The translations under genes were made by a program, and so were the position numbers. Under the pieces are notes generated by a model. That model made no database searches and had not been told where the DNA came from. It worked only from the letters and a program-made list of their open reading frames with translations. Source: Acetobacterium sp. KB-1 (GTDB lineage: Bacteria > Bacillota > Clostridia > Eubacteriales > Eubacteriaceae). Taken from it: a stretch of DNA of 64,000 nt. Every line of letters starts with the position of its first letter. The first letter of the stretch is position 1. The stretch lies in the NCBI RefSeq assembly GCF_003260995.1, contig NZ_CP030040.1, positions 1,052,578 through 1,116,577 on the forward strand. Direction: 5' to 3'. Below are positions 44,380-54,900 of this stretch, in pieces.

Positions 44380-45186
44380 TTACCAGTAAAGCTCCAATCC
44401 GACCCCCACCTCACCCACAGGAATATGTGAGTGAATGGCTGCTTTGACGGCAAAGGTGGTGCAGTGGCAGGGATAGATCTGTTCGATTTGATGGTTTTTA
44501 AAATAATCGATGGTCTGTACTACCCGGTCATTGACCTCAAATAGATGGAATCCGCCGATAACTCCACGAACTCGTTGGTCTCCGGTGACGGCTTTGGCGT
44601 ATTCTATAATATTACAGATACCGCTGTGAGAGCATCCAGTGATAATGAAAATTCCCGCTTCGCCCTGATAGACCAGAGCGGAATCATCCAGCAGATAATC
44701 ATCGGTCAGTTCATCACCTACTTGCTGTTTTCCAATCGGTTCTGCTTTCTCAAAATCGATCACCCGAGGAATTTCACCCAGAAAGGTGATGTTCTCGGTA
44801 ACCTTTACCGGAGTCCGAGTGAGTTTCAGCTGGCAACTTTCTGCCAGTTCTGTTCGGGTAAATGGGATTGATATTTTCAGACCGTTATACTCTTTATAAT
44901 TCAGGGCATCAGGATGAGCGATAATATGAAATGGTTGCTTTCTCTTGATATCCAATAGGCTTTTTAAGCCTCGAGTATGGTCATCGTGGCCGTGAGAAAG
45001 TACAAGGGTATTAATCTTATTCAAATCAATATTCATGGCTGTGGCATTTTTAATGAACAGATCCGAGTAGCCCACGTCAAAAAGAAAGGCTTCTTCCCCG
45101 TCCTCAATATAATAGCACACCCCGGGCTCACCCCAGTAATATTCGTCGATAATGGTGTTGTTATCAACAATGACTTTTAGCCGCAT
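44380..45186 (-). CDS. Metallo-beta-lactamase fold protein, dihydropterin-synthase-like subgroup
   Basis: This 268-residue protein has LSHGHDDHTRG (metal ligands) and TGCSHSGICNI with the downstream histidine, and YPCHCT near the end. The GCSHSGICN pattern is typical of the subgroup related to the RFA-P (methanopterin pathway) enzyme, often annotated by similarity only. The function here is unknown. GGAGG just before the ATG at 45186 rejects the start 12 bases upstream. Confidence 0.85.
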   Translation of the reverse strand: MRLKVIVDNNTIIDEYYWGEPGVCYYIEDGEEAFLFDVGYSDLFIKNATAMNIDLNKINTLVLSHGHDDHTRGLKSLLDIKRKQPFHIIAHPDALNYKEYNGLKISIPFTRTELAESCQLKLTRTPVKVTENITFLGEIPRVIDFEKAEPIGKQQVGDELTDDYLLDDSALVYQGEAGIFIITGCSHSGICNIIEYAKAVTGDQRVRGVIGGFHLFEVNDRVVQTIDYFKNHQIEQIYPCHCTTFAVKAAIHSHIPVGEVGVGLELYW

Positions 45187-45208
45187 TCTAGCCTCCATTT
45201 GTTATGAT

Positions 45209-46765
45209 TTAAAAAACCTTGGTCGTCCATTGGGAGCAATCCCAGACTTCATTAACAAAGCTTTCGTAGAATTCCGGTTCATGGCAGACCATCAGAATGC
45301 CGCCATTATAGGCTTCTAACGCCCGCTTCAGTTCAGCTTTGGCATCGGCATCGAGATGATTAGTGGGCTCATCCAGAACCAGAATGTTGGTTTCCCGATT
45401 GATCAGTTTGCATAGTCGGACCTTGGCCTGTTCGCCACCGCTTAAAACCTTGACCATACTTTCAATATGTTTACGCGTTAAACCGCATTGAGCCAGGGCT
45501 GAACGGACCTCATTCTGATTCAGAGACGGAAACTCGTTCCATACCTCGTCAATACAACTGGTTCGGATATCCTGATCCATTTCCTGTTCATAATAACCGA
45601 CTTGCAGTTTTTCCCCTTGTAATACGGTGCCGGTGATCGGTGGAATCAATCCTAACAGGCTTTTTAACAGGGTTGTTTTTCCAATACCATTCGTACCTTT
45701 TAAAACGATTTTCTTTTTCCGTTCCATGACTAAATTTAGTGGTTTGGACAGGGGTTCATCATAACCGATGATCAGATCTTCAGTTTCAAAAACCCGGCGC
45801 CCAGTGGTACCGGCTTCCTTAAAATTAAACCGCGGTTTGGGCTTTTCGGATGCCAGCTCAATGATGTCCATTTTATCCAGTTTTTTTTGTCGGGACATAG
45901 CCATATTCCGGGTAGCTACCCGGGCCTTGTTTCGGGCCACAAAGTCTTTAAGATCGGCAATTTCATTTTGTTGTTTAGTATAAGCAGCCTGTTCCTGAGC
46001 CTTCTTTGCTTCTAACACTTCCTGGAACTTAGCATAATCCCCTACATAACGAGTCAGTTTTTGGTTATCCATATGATAAATAAGATTAATCACGGAATTG
46101 ACAAAGGGCAGATCATGGGAAATCAGAATAAAGGCATTTTCATAGTCATTGAGATAGCGCTTTAACCACTCAATATGCTGCTCATCGAGATAGTTAGTGG
46201 GCTCATCCAACAGTAGGATGTCCGGTTTTTCCAGCAGCAGTTTTCCCAACAACACCTTGGTACGCTGGCCGCCGCTGAGTTCGGTGATGTCCTTATCCAT
46301 ACCAATGTCGTTGAGACCCAGGGCATTGCCTACTTCTTCGACCTTTGAATCCACCAGATAAAAGTCATGAAACTCCAGCAATTCCTGAAGGTCACCCACT
46401 TCTTCTAAACTCTTTTCCACTTCTTCCGGACTGTCCTCACCCATTTTTTCATAAAGATAACCAATCCGGCTCTCAATATCCAGTAGAAAATCAAAGGCTG
46501 AGGTCAGCACGTCCCGGACGGTCATTCCCGATTGCAAAACCGCATGCTGATCCAGATAACCGATCCGCACATTTTTGGCCCATTCCACCTTGCCCTCATC
46601 TGGCATCAGCCTGTCGGTAACGATATTCATAAAGGTAGACTTACCTTCTCCGTTTGGTCCAATTAAACCGATATGCTCTCCCTTTAATAACCGAAACGAT
46701 ACCTGATTAAAAATCGCCCGATCACCAAAACCGTGAGAAAGATTCTCGACATTTAAAATACTCAT
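45209..46765 (-). CDS. ABC-F family ATPase
   Basis: This 518-residue soluble protein has two ABC domains: Walker A GPNGEGKS (about 36) and GTNGIGKT (about 350), signatures LSGGQR and LSGGEQ, and Walker B LLLDEPTNYLD and LVLDEPTNHLD. There is no membrane domain. A charged linker lies between them (about 245-300). ABC-F proteins act on the ribosome, as translation factors or as antibiotic-protection proteins. The linker is not long enough by eye to claim a resistance class. A hairpin with T run lies in front of it on the same strand. Confidence 0.92.
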   Translation of the reverse strand: MSILNVENLSHGFGDRAIFNQVSFRLLKGEHIGLIGPNGEGKSTFMNIVTDRLMPDEGKVEWAKNVRIGYLDQHAVLQSGMTVRDVLTSAFDFLLDIESRIGYLYEKMGEDSPEEVEKSLEEVGDLQELLEFHDFYLVDSKVEEVGNALGLNDIGMDKDITELSGGQRTKVLLGKLLLEKPDILLLDEPTNYLDEQHIEWLKRYLNDYENAFILISHDLPFVNSVINLIYHMDNQKLTRYVGDYAKFQEVLEAKKAQEQAAYTKQQNEIADLKDFVARNKARVATRNMAMSRQKKLDKMDIIELASEKPKPRFNFKEAGTTGRRVFETEDLIIGYDEPLSKPLNLVMERKKKIVLKGTNGIGKTTLLKSLLGLIPPITGTVLQGEKLQVGYYEQEMDQDIRTSCIDEVWNEFPSLNQNEVRSALAQCGLTRKHIESMVKVLSGGEQAKVRLCKLINRETNILVLDEPTNHLDADAKAELKRALEAYNGGILMVCHEPEFYESFVNEVWDCSQWTTKVF

Positions 46766-46795
46766 TTATTCTCCATTTCTTATTTTTTCAATTAA

Positions 46796-46838
46796 AAACA
46801 CTTCCAGATTTGTGGTGCAGATCAGGAAGTGTTTTATT
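46796..46838 (-). terminator. Terminator hairpin in front of the ABC-F gene
   Basis: AAAACACTTCC pairs with GGAAGTGTTTTT, followed on the minus strand by TTTTTAATT, 30 bases upstream of the ABC-F start. A TATAAT (minus strand, 46856-46861) lies just upstream of it, so the hairpin is either the terminator of the preceding membrane-protein gene or an attenuator within the ABC-F leader. Confidence 0.65.
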
Positions 46839-46929
46839 TATCCTACGATTCTTGCATTATAGTATACCCCATATGCCCGATGATTATACCAGACTGCCTG
46901 GTCAGTTTCACAGCTTCATATTAAACCAT

Positions 46930-47523
46930 TTATTTTTTATTCGTCCGCTTTTTGACCCTTTGATTATTACTCTTTGGTCTTCTTTTTCGTTTGCTTGTAG
47001 CTATATTAAAGTAGAGAATTGCCTGCATCAAGGTTACCAACCCCATAATTATTTTCTCAAACCAGGTGGCCCCCAACAGATTTCCCAGGGTATTTAAACA
47101 GGCAAACATAAAGGATAACCAAAGATAAACTTTCGAAAACAGGTTAAACTCTTTATCGTCAATGGCACCTGCTGCCACAGCAATCAGGGGGATGCCGAAA
47201 CACACCACAATCACACCCGTGATCGAAGATTCATAAATAAGAACGACAATTAACACCAATGCAAAAAAGAGCCAGCCTTTATAGAAGTTTCTATAGTCTT
47301 TTACTCGGATCAGCCCGGATGCCGCGGCAATTACCGGGATCCCATAGATCAACATAATTATGCTGGTGGAGGCTGCTTGAACGGCCGCATCATAACTTTC
47401 CAGTAGTCCACCACTGATGAATTCATAGGGAAGAATTTTTAGTATCACCAACAGAAAGACAAACATTGTGAAAATGTTCAAGGCAATAATTCCCTTGCCG
47501 GCCGTTTTTCTGTTTATTCTCAT
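46930..47523 (-). CDS. Membrane protein of unknown function
   Basis: This 197-residue protein has about six hydrophobic segments (near 13-32, 52-70, 82-97, 100-120, 130-148 and 155-172) and a strongly basic C-terminal tail (KRKRRPKSNNQRVKKRTNKK). I do not recognise a family. It probably sits in the cytoplasmic membrane with the tail inside. Confidence 0.7.
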   Translation of the reverse strand: MRINRKTAGKGIIALNIFTMFVFLLVILKILPYEFISGGLLESYDAAVQAASTSIIMLIYGIPVIAAASGLIRVKDYRNFYKGWLFFALVLIVVLIYESSITGVIVVCFGIPLIAVAAGAIDDKEFNLFSKVYLWLSFMFACLNTLGNLLGATWFEKIIMGLVTLMQAILYFNIATSKRKRRPKSNNQRVKKRTNKK

Positions 47524-47558
47524 GATTCCTCCCTTGAAGACGTATTGTGTGACAATGA

Positions 47559-48089
47559 CTAAAAATATTCCGGAATCCGATCAATCGAAACCCTGATCAG
47601 TTTATCCCAACACATCTCCCCGCACCTGACCATACATGGGCTTTGCACTTTTTTCTGAAGTTCTTGTGGAAGTAATCGAAATCCCAGTCGACGATAAAAA
47701 TCCGGATCAATATCTGAGTAAAGAAAAATAAATGCGTCCTCATCTTTTTCGATCTTAGAAATACGATTTTCTAAAAGAATGGTCGCGTAGCCTTTGCCAG
47801 TGTGGGGTTTTGGTGTGAGAACCGAACCAATACCGTAAACCTTTTTCCCCATAATCGGTTCTAATTTCAACACAATCAATGAGCTGACGAGCTGCCCGTC
47901 TTGATCGATGACAAAACGTGTTCCAAAGGCATCTTCTTTTGAATTATCCTTGATGTACTCTTCCAGAGTTCTGCTTTTATGCCAGACTTGATACGCCTTG
48001 CGAAATAGAAATTCCCGTTCCTGTTTTGTTGCTTCTCTAATTATCATCCTTCGGGAACTGGCACTGTCCCCAATCGCTGCACCCAGCAT
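47559..48089 (-). CDS. GNAT family acetyltransferase
   Basis: This 176-residue protein has the GNAT pattern: VYGIGSVLTPKPHTGKGYATILL (beta4 and the acetyl-CoA loop) and DPDFYRRLGFRLLP near the end. The substrate is unknown. GGGGAGGGTGATT before the ATG at 48089 is the best ribosome site; upstream ATGs at 48164 and 48128 lack one. Confidence 0.8.
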   Translation of the reverse strand: MLGAAIGDSASSRRMIIREATKQEREFLFRKAYQVWHKSRTLEEYIKDNSKEDAFGTRFVIDQDGQLVSSLIVLKLEPIMGKKVYGIGSVLTPKPHTGKGYATILLENRISKIEKDEDAFIFLYSDIDPDFYRRLGFRLLPQELQKKVQSPCMVRCGEMCWDKLIRVSIDRIPEYF

Positions 48090-48278
48090 AATCACCCTCC
48101 CCAAACTGTCAAAATTAACCTTAATCATGGTTTTAACGTTATTTATATTATACCATAAATCCATCGTTATTCAAAAAACATCGTACAAACCAACCAAAGC
48201 CAATGTCACTTTGACTATTTTCATAGTTACATATAATAAAATGAATATGGCAGATAATCATTAATTCTGAGTCGTTAG

Positions 48279-48602
48279 TTAATGTTTCGCATTGTTTGGT
48301 GCTGGTGCTTTCACAACAATTAGTTCTAATGTTTCGGTGTGCATATTCTTGACATTCATTTTGGTTTGAAGTGGTATTTTTAATAGCGTTCCTGCTTCGT
48401 ATTCATGAACCTCCTGATCGTCAAGTCCAATTGAGAGTGTTCCTCTGACCACAGTCATGTAGACGTTGGAATTGGAAAAATGCTCAGGAAGTCCTTCCTC
48501 TTTATTAAATACCATATGCAGATAATGAACGTTCTCATCAAATATTACTTTCTCCACCGCCTTATCATTACCTCTCGACAGTTTAAAAATTTGTTCCACC
48601 AT
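48279..48602 (-). CDS. Small cupin-fold protein
   Basis: This 107-residue single-domain protein has the beta-strand order of cupins: VYMTVVRGTLSIGLDDQEVH and EAGTLLKIPLQTKM, with PEHFSNSN replacing the usual HxH metal ligands; only one histidine is retained there. It may therefore bind a ligand without a metal. AAGGAGG before the ATG at 48602 sets the start. Confidence 0.75.
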   Translation of the reverse strand: MVEQIFKLSRGNDKAVEKVIFDENVHYLHMVFNKEEGLPEHFSNSNVYMTVVRGTLSIGLDDQEVHEYEAGTLLKIPLQTKMNVKNMHTETLELIVVKAPAPNNAKH

Positions 48603-48744
48603 TTTATTGTCCTCCTTTTTTCTATCATACAATTAGGGAATCCCAAAACATCTCTTTTTTTACAGTATTTTGCAAGCGCCTATGTTATAGGATATACCCA
48701 TCTAATCACCAACTATTGATTAACGCTTTTATTTTTGCCTTTCA

Positions 48745-49530
48745 TTATACATTTTTAATTATTTTCTCTAGAATATTCACAAATCGCGTATTGCTGATGG
48801 GATGATGACTAATGAGTTTCCCGTCAAAAATAATGCCAAATGTTCCAAAGGGGCAGGGCGAATTTTGTGCCGTCGCCGCATCAGAAAGATTAATTAACTG
48901 TGCCTCTAAATGGAATCGATCCTTGGCTGTTGCCATTATCTCGTTAACATTTTTCTCTGTGTAGGGGCATTGTGGTGAACGTAAAATTGTTAAGCCTGAT
49001 CCGAATTTTTTCAGATTTTCCTGCATAGCTTCCTTGAATTTCGGATCATTTGTTTTAACATCGAACTTTTTGACCATTAAATGAAAATCTGGTTTTACTT
49101 GATCCACAACTTCAAATCCCATTTTTGAGAAAATCGCATCATTTGCCATGAATGAACCTTTTCGAGTCACCACCGCCACACCTTTTTTTTCAGTTTTTTT
49201 CGCATCCTCGAGACAGGCCTGAATCAACGCTGTCCCATAACCTTTCCCTTTATATTGTTTTTTCAGCCCAACATAAAGACAGTGAATAAACAAATACCCA
49301 TCTGCTTCAACGGGTCGATGGGCATAACTTCCGGGAATGTACTCAATCATCCCCTGGTAGCCCCCTTCATCACTCAGCACCGCCTTGATTCTCAGACCTT
49401 TCGAATAATAATCGGTAAACCACTGAATTTTATTTCGTAGCTCCACATGTTTCTTGATATCTTTATAACCGCATACTCCATAGTCCGCAATATTATCGGG
49501 AGTCAAGTCTATTATTTCAAACGCACTCAT
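48745..49530 (-). CDS. YoaP-like acetyltransferase (GNAT plus YoaP domain)
   Basis: This 261-residue protein has a GNAT domain (1-150; HCLYVGLKKQYKGKGYGTAL is the acetyl-CoA loop) and a C-terminal YoaP domain (about 170-260) with LRSPQCPYTEKNV and NSPCPFGTFGIIFDGKLI. The C-x2-Y and C-P-F cysteines look thioredoxin-like. The two-domain order is that of Bacillus YoaP, whose role is not established. The start at 49530 (AGGATTAAGG upstream) is preferred to 49578. Confidence 0.85.
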   Translation of the reverse strand: MSAFEIIDLTPDNIADYGVCGYKDIKKHVELRNKIQWFTDYYSKGLRIKAVLSDEGGYQGMIEYIPGSYAHRPVEADGYLFIHCLYVGLKKQYKGKGYGTALIQACLEDAKKTEKKGVAVVTRKGSFMANDAIFSKMGFEVVDQVKPDFHLMVKKFDVKTNDPKFKEAMQENLKKFGSGLTILRSPQCPYTEKNVNEIMATAKDRFHLEAQLINLSDAATAQNSPCPFGTFGIIFDGKLISHHPISNTRFVNILEKIIKNV

Positions 49531-49597
49531 CCTAGCCTTAATCCTTTCTATTTTTAATTCATGAGATTTCTTTCCCAATCAGACATAATCGAGCGTA

Positions 49598-50107
49598 TTA
49601 AACTTTGAGAATAGATTCACCGTCTAATTGACAGATCATCAGATATTCCTGATCTAGTTCATCAATCACAAAAAAGCCAACCGCCTGATACATACTCAGA
49701 GCATAATTGTCTTTCTGCACGGCTAACGACACCTGTCGGTAGCCCTTTATTGTCAAGTGTTGCAGCATTTGTTTCATGAGTGCGGTGCCGATGCCACTAT
49801 TACGGTATTCCGGATACAGTGAGATCGCAAATTCCGGTGTTTCGTCATCCACATTTCCAAATCCCCGAACCGCTCCAGCTATGATGCGGGTCCACACGGC
49901 ACCAACAATTTTATTATCACACTCGGCAACCAGGCAATAGTCATCCGTTCCGCCGAAGTTTTCGATGTAAACCTGCAGTTCCGGCTGCTTGATCACATCC
50001 CTTGGCAGTCGGTTTTGCTCGTCTGGCTGAAAAATGGCCTCATATAAAAAATCAGCAAGCAATGGTATCTCTGAAGGTTTAATTTCCCGAATAGTATAGT
50101 CTTTCAT
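49598..50107 (-). CDS. GNAT family acetyltransferase
   Basis: This 169-residue protein has FAISLYPEYRNSGIGTALM, the acetyl-CoA loop, and NYALSMYQAVGF, typical of the RimI-like subgroup. GAAAGGATAAC precedes the start. It lies 67 bases upstream of the YoaP-like gene on the same strand. The substrate is unknown. Confidence 0.85.
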   Translation of the reverse strand: MKDYTIREIKPSEIPLLADFLYEAIFQPDEQNRLPRDVIKQPELQVYIENFGGTDDYCLVAECDNKIVGAVWTRIIAGAVRGFGNVDDETPEFAISLYPEYRNSGIGTALMKQMLQHLTIKGYRQVSLAVQKDNYALSMYQAVGFFVIDELDQEYLMICQLDGESILKV

Positions 50108-50175
50108 GTTATCCTTTCCGATGTTTGGAAAGGATTGACCGCATTAATCGCTGTCAATCGATCCCATCCACCGTT

Positions 50176-51123
50176 TTAATTCGAAATAAACATTTGGGTC
50201 CAGTAATGACTGTATCCAGAACCTGATTGGGCATAACCTACTCCTAGCTTGTTAAATCCCGGATTTAAAATATTCGCTCGATGGCCCTCTGAATTCATCC
50301 AGCCATTCATAACCGCTTCCGGACTGGAATAACCGGCGGCAATATTTTCACCAGCGCCCTGGTAATTAATCCCTAGTTCTGTCAGGACGGTAAAGCAGCT
50401 GCTTTGATTTGGTCGAGTGTGTGAGAATAACTGGATAATTTCTTCTGCCCTGATTTGCGCTGCCCGTGTTAAAGTGGCCTCACTGCTTACCAGGCCAAGA
50501 TTTCTGGAAGCCCGTTCCTGATTGACCAGAGCGATCACCTGAGCTTCAAAAGAAGGCGTGGTTGCCTCGATAAATGGCGTATCCGTCTTTCCCGGAGCAG
50601 CGGTTCCCTTGGGCTGAACAACAATATAAATCCCTTCAAGGCGATAAGAATAACCCTGGGAACCTGCACTTTCACCATTTTTTGCCCAATCCAGCCAGCC
50701 ATAGTTTTGGACATGAACCTGATAGTAAACGTCAAACTGCTCGGCATCCGCCCCGGTGAGTTTGATCTGGATCCCTTCCAGACGAAGGCTTTGGCCGGAG
50801 GTTCCGCTCATTCCCCCGTTACTTTTCCAGCCTCTGGCGGTATCGGCCTCCCAGCCGATATTCTGAATATGGGTTTGATAGGTAATCCCCAAATCGGTTA
50901 CGGGGGAATCAAGTTTGATTTCAATCCCCTCCAGGCGCAGACTTAAACCAGAGGTTCCACTCATCTTGCCATTTGACACAAAATCCTGCCAGCCTACATT
51001 TTGAACATGGGTGCGATAACTGACATTTGGGGTGCTGGCGGCCAATATATTATTAGGCATAATCCCGATGCTAAGTACGAATGCAAATAAAAAATAGAAA
51101 CACCATTTTGCAACTTGCTTCAT
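50176..51123 (-). CDS. Secreted ChW-repeat and CAP/SCP domain protein
   Basis: This 315-residue exported protein has a signal peptide (cleavage probably after NILAA at about 29) and three ChW repeats, each centred on HVQNVGW, HIQNIGW or HVQNYGW and closing with LRLEGIEI-like strands (about 34-170). A CAP/SCP domain (about 190-315) has FSHTRPN, GENIAAGY and NSEGHRANILNPGFNKLGVG, giving the conserved His and Glu residues. ChW repeats are known mainly from clostridial surface proteins. It is probably secreted or wall-associated. Confidence 0.92.
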   Translation of the reverse strand: MKQVAKWCFYFLFAFVLSIGIMPNNILAASTPNVSYRTHVQNVGWQDFVSNGKMSGTSGLSLRLEGIEIKLDSPVTDLGITYQTHIQNIGWEADTARGWKSNGGMSGTSGQSLRLEGIQIKLTGADAEQFDVYYQVHVQNYGWLDWAKNGESAGSQGYSYRLEGIYIVVQPKGTAAPGKTDTPFIEATTPSFEAQVIALVNQERASRNLGLVSSEATLTRAAQIRAEEIIQLFSHTRPNQSSCFTVLTELGINYQGAGENIAAGYSSPEAVMNGWMNSEGHRANILNPGFNKLGVGYAQSGSGYSHYWTQMFISN

Positions 51124-51267
51124 CTTACTTTTCGGATGATCTAATCAAACGGTCATCCATCTCCTTTTTTATGTTATCTGTATTAATACCGATTATCGCA
51201 TTAAATAATTAATCCTGAGTCGCAATGAACTTATACTTCTGATTTTATTAATAGCCGTTTTGATCTT

Positions 51268-51831
51268 TTATCCCATTTTAAAAAATGAGATTACCCTGTC
51301 TGCCATTTGCCGATGGCCCGCCGGGCTCTGATGAATCCCATCCAGATACAGATCCTTGTCGGTCCAGTCGATGGCAGCTCTGAAATCCAGAGCTTTGATC
51401 CGGGATAATGCCGGATCATCTCTTAACCACTGGCAGTAAGCCTCGATCATCCCCGCCGATTTTTTAAAATCGACTACCACCCCCCCTTCTTTAAAGGTCA
51501 CCAGCAGATGAATCGGTGGCGGGATGGCAACAAAGACCTGAAGACCATTAGCGCTGGACTGATCAACCATGGTGATCATATTTTGGGCGGCACACTCCCA
51601 ACTGTGATTAAAAAAGATATCGTTATAGCCACCCATCAGGATCACCCCATCAGGTTTTGCATTAAAGACCTGTTTCTGGATTCGGTTTCGCATCCCGTCA
51701 GTGGTATCCCCGCTAACCCCGCGATTGATCATCCGGATTCCGGTTTTTTCTTCTGCAATTACATGCCATTTTTCTTCCCGGGACACCTGATAACCAAAGG
51801 TCAGACTGTCCCCTAAACATATTATTTTCAC
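51268..51831 (-). CDS. SGNH/GDSL-family hydrolase
   Basis: This 187-residue esterase-like protein has blocks I GDSLTFGY (Ser), II NRGVSGDTT, III GGYNDIF (Asn) and V DGIHQSPAGH (Asp, His), the full SGNH set. There is no signal peptide, so it is probably cytoplasmic. The substrate is unknown. GGAGAAAAATC precedes the start. Confidence 0.9.
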   Translation of the reverse strand: MKIICLGDSLTFGYQVSREEKWHVIAEEKTGIRMINRGVSGDTTDGMRNRIQKQVFNAKPDGVILMGGYNDIFFNHSWECAAQNMITMVDQSSANGLQVFVAIPPPIHLLVTFKEGGVVVDFKKSAGMIEAYCQWLRDDPALSRIKALDFRAAIDWTDKDLYLDGIHQSPAGHRQMADRVISFFKMG

Positions 51832-51920
51832 GATTTTTCTCCTTATAAACTGGCCTTATCTTAAGCTTTCAGCGGTTATTATTTAACCATGTCTATGATA
51901 GCATAAACGGTCTGACAATA

Positions 51921-51952
51921 ACAGAGACCACCTTGTAAAAGGTGGTCTCTGT
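51921..51952 (-). terminator. Terminator of chemoreceptor 3
   Basis: A perfect 14-base stem (ACAGAGACCACCTT and complement) with a 4-base loop. The T run is weak on both strands. It lies 35 bases after the stop of the chemoreceptor gene. Confidence 0.65.
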
Positions 51953-51986
51953 TTGATTAAAATTAGATTATCTTTATAAAAGACGG

Positions 51987-54900
51987 CTAGCCCTTTCTAA
52001 TCTTAAACTGATCAATCATCTGTTTTAATAGAACCGACTGGCCAGAAAGCTCTTCACTGGCGGCGGCACTTTGTTCGGCAGTGGCCGAATTCTGCTGGAC
52101 CACCTGGGCGACCTGTTCAACCCCCATATTGATCTGGGCGATGCCGGTGGCCTGTTCATTGGAAGCACCGGCAATATTGCCAATTAAACTGGTAACCTTG
52201 CCAATTCCCGAAACAATTTCATCAAGAGCGCCAGCAGTATCGTCAGCTATTTTTGTCCCTTCCTGAACAGTGTTGATCGAACCTTCAATCAAAATCGCGG
52301 TTTCTTTGGCAGCTTCGGCGCTTCTGGCCGCTAAGGTTCGAACTTCTTCGGCAACTACCGCAAAACCCTTGCCATGCTGTCCAGCCCGGGCAGCTTCGAC
52401 CGCAGCATTGAGCGCCAGGATATTAGTCTGGAAAGCAATGTCATCAATAACCTTGATAATTTTGGAAATGTCCTCGGATGATTTATTGATTTCCACCATC
52501 GATTGCTGCATTTCGGTCATCTGGCGATTCCCTTTTTCTGCATTGCCCATCACATCAGTAGCCAGTTCTCTGGCTTTGTTGGCATCAACAGCATTATTTT
52601 TGGTCTGATCAGCAATTTCAGTAATGGCAGCGGTCAGTTCCTGAATTGAGCTGGCCTGTTCGGTCGAACCCTGAGCCAATCCCTGGCTGCTGTCTGACAC
52701 CTGATTGGCGCCGACATTCACCTGCTCAGCGGCGATATTGATATCACCCATAACTTCATTGAGCGAATGAATAATCACATTCAGGGCGTTGGAAATGGTC
52801 ACAAAATCGCCACTGAAAGCTTGAGCATTTTCAATATCCAGATTCCCCTGGGATAATTGTTCGATTTTTTCAGTAATTTCCCCGACGACGCCATCCAACA
52901 GTGTGGCAGTGGAATTGACGCTCTGTTTGAGTAAATCCACATCCCCCCGATACTCACCATTAATCCGTACCTGAAGATTACCATTAGAGATGGCGGCCAT
53001 GACTTCCATCACTTCGCCCAGTGGTTTGTTCAGTTCTTCCAGAATGGCATTCATGCCGCCGACCACTTGCCGCCATGCTCCCTGGAAGTTACTGGCATCG
53101 GCTCTGATTTGGAGATTTCCATCTATGACGGCATTGGTAATCATGGTGGCATCATCAATCAAGGTGCCAATTGATTCTTTGACCAGCATCAGGCTGTTAT
53201 TGATTTCATTAAACTGAGCGCTGACTTCTGAGGTATAGGCATCCGCGGCATTGCAATTTAAGTCAAAGTCCAGATTTCCTTCTGCCAGGCGCATCAGGTT
53301 TTCACCCAGACGAGCTACTTCTGCTTTGGTATAGTCACTGACCCGAATCATCGGTGTTAAATCGGTAACTACTTCAATGAATCCAACGTTTTCCCCATTT
53401 CTGTTTTTGAGGTAAGCGGTCGCCTGTTTGTTGCTGCGGCCAACCCAGTCAAAGTAGCTTTCCGACACGCCCTGATCCACTAGTTGCCTGATTCCACAGC
53501 TCTGTGTTTGACAAATGCTGGTTCTGGAATTATGGCAGTCCATTCCACAGGCAGAAACGCGATCCTTAATTACGCCGTTTTCAATCATCAGATCTTCAAA
53601 CGCACGGTTCATAAAGGTCCATTTCATATCATTGTCGGTAACATGAACCGGAAATGGAATCCCGTCGATGATGGCTTCATACCAGAACATCTTGTCAACC
53701 ACAGTATCGAGGGTTTGATTGACACCGGAAATAACTTGGGCATACTCACCAGAGTGTCTGTCCAATGCTGCTCGTCTGGTGAAATCGCCACGAATGGCAG
53801 CGTCCGAAAGCATAATGGTGTCTGAGACAAGGTTACCAATTGACTCTTTAATTAAAACCATACTGTTGCCCAAAACATCCTCTGACGATTTAGGCTGAAT
53901 GTCGATGGACAAATCACCTTTGGCAAAAGATTGAGCGGCTTCAGCCTGTTCCCTGATGTTTTCGGCCATATTCACAAAGGATCGTGTCAGATCACCAATT
54001 TCATCTTCTCTAACATCCTGCGCCATCGACTGATCGATGTCCACATCTCCCAATGCCAGACGATCAGCCGCTTTGGCCAGTCGGGTTATGGGTCGGACGA
54101 AGTTACCGGTGGAAATTACAAGAATTCCCACAATGATAATGAGTCCCAGTCCAAAAATAAGTAACATCATGGTGAGAATTCCGGCAAAAGTACTGTTGAA
54201 TTCGGTTGTTGGCAATCCTGTGGCCAGTACCCACCCGGTATCGCCAATTTCAGCAACATACCCCCTGCTTTCGGTACCTCCAGTTGAATAGGAGATTGGT
54301 CCAGCAACTTTGTCCATCAGTGCGGTAATAATATTCTCTGACATATCCGTATCGCTGAGTAGACCGTTATTATAATCTGGATTAGGATGATCAAAAACCA
54401 TGCCACTATCGGTAGAAACCACAAAGAACCCGGAGTCACCAATTTTATTCTCAGCAACAATCTCCTTAATCCGATCGATAGAGACATCCACACAGGTGGC
54501 CCCCACCAACTCTTGGGTTCCCGGTTTAAACACCGGAGCAACGACGCTGACGATAATTTTCTGGGTAGTAATATCCACATAAGGCTCCGAAATAAAAGCC
54601 TTCTTTTTTGCTACCAGTTCCATAAACCAGGGCCGGACATTAATGTCATAGGATGGGTCCGAAACCACTCCATCTGATTGGGTAAACTGACTGGAGTCCA
54701 CATCAGCAATCCAGGTTACCTGAATGTTCTCCGGGTCGGTCGCAGCCACATTATCTAAATGTTGCTTGATCTCCGGAAAGTTAGCTGTCGATGTAATGCC
54801 GACCCCTGGTGTCACCTGATTAAACAGACTCTGAATTTCCGGGTTTGTCGCCAATTGACTGGCATCCTCCAGATATTTTGTAAAGTATGTCTCAATTTGA

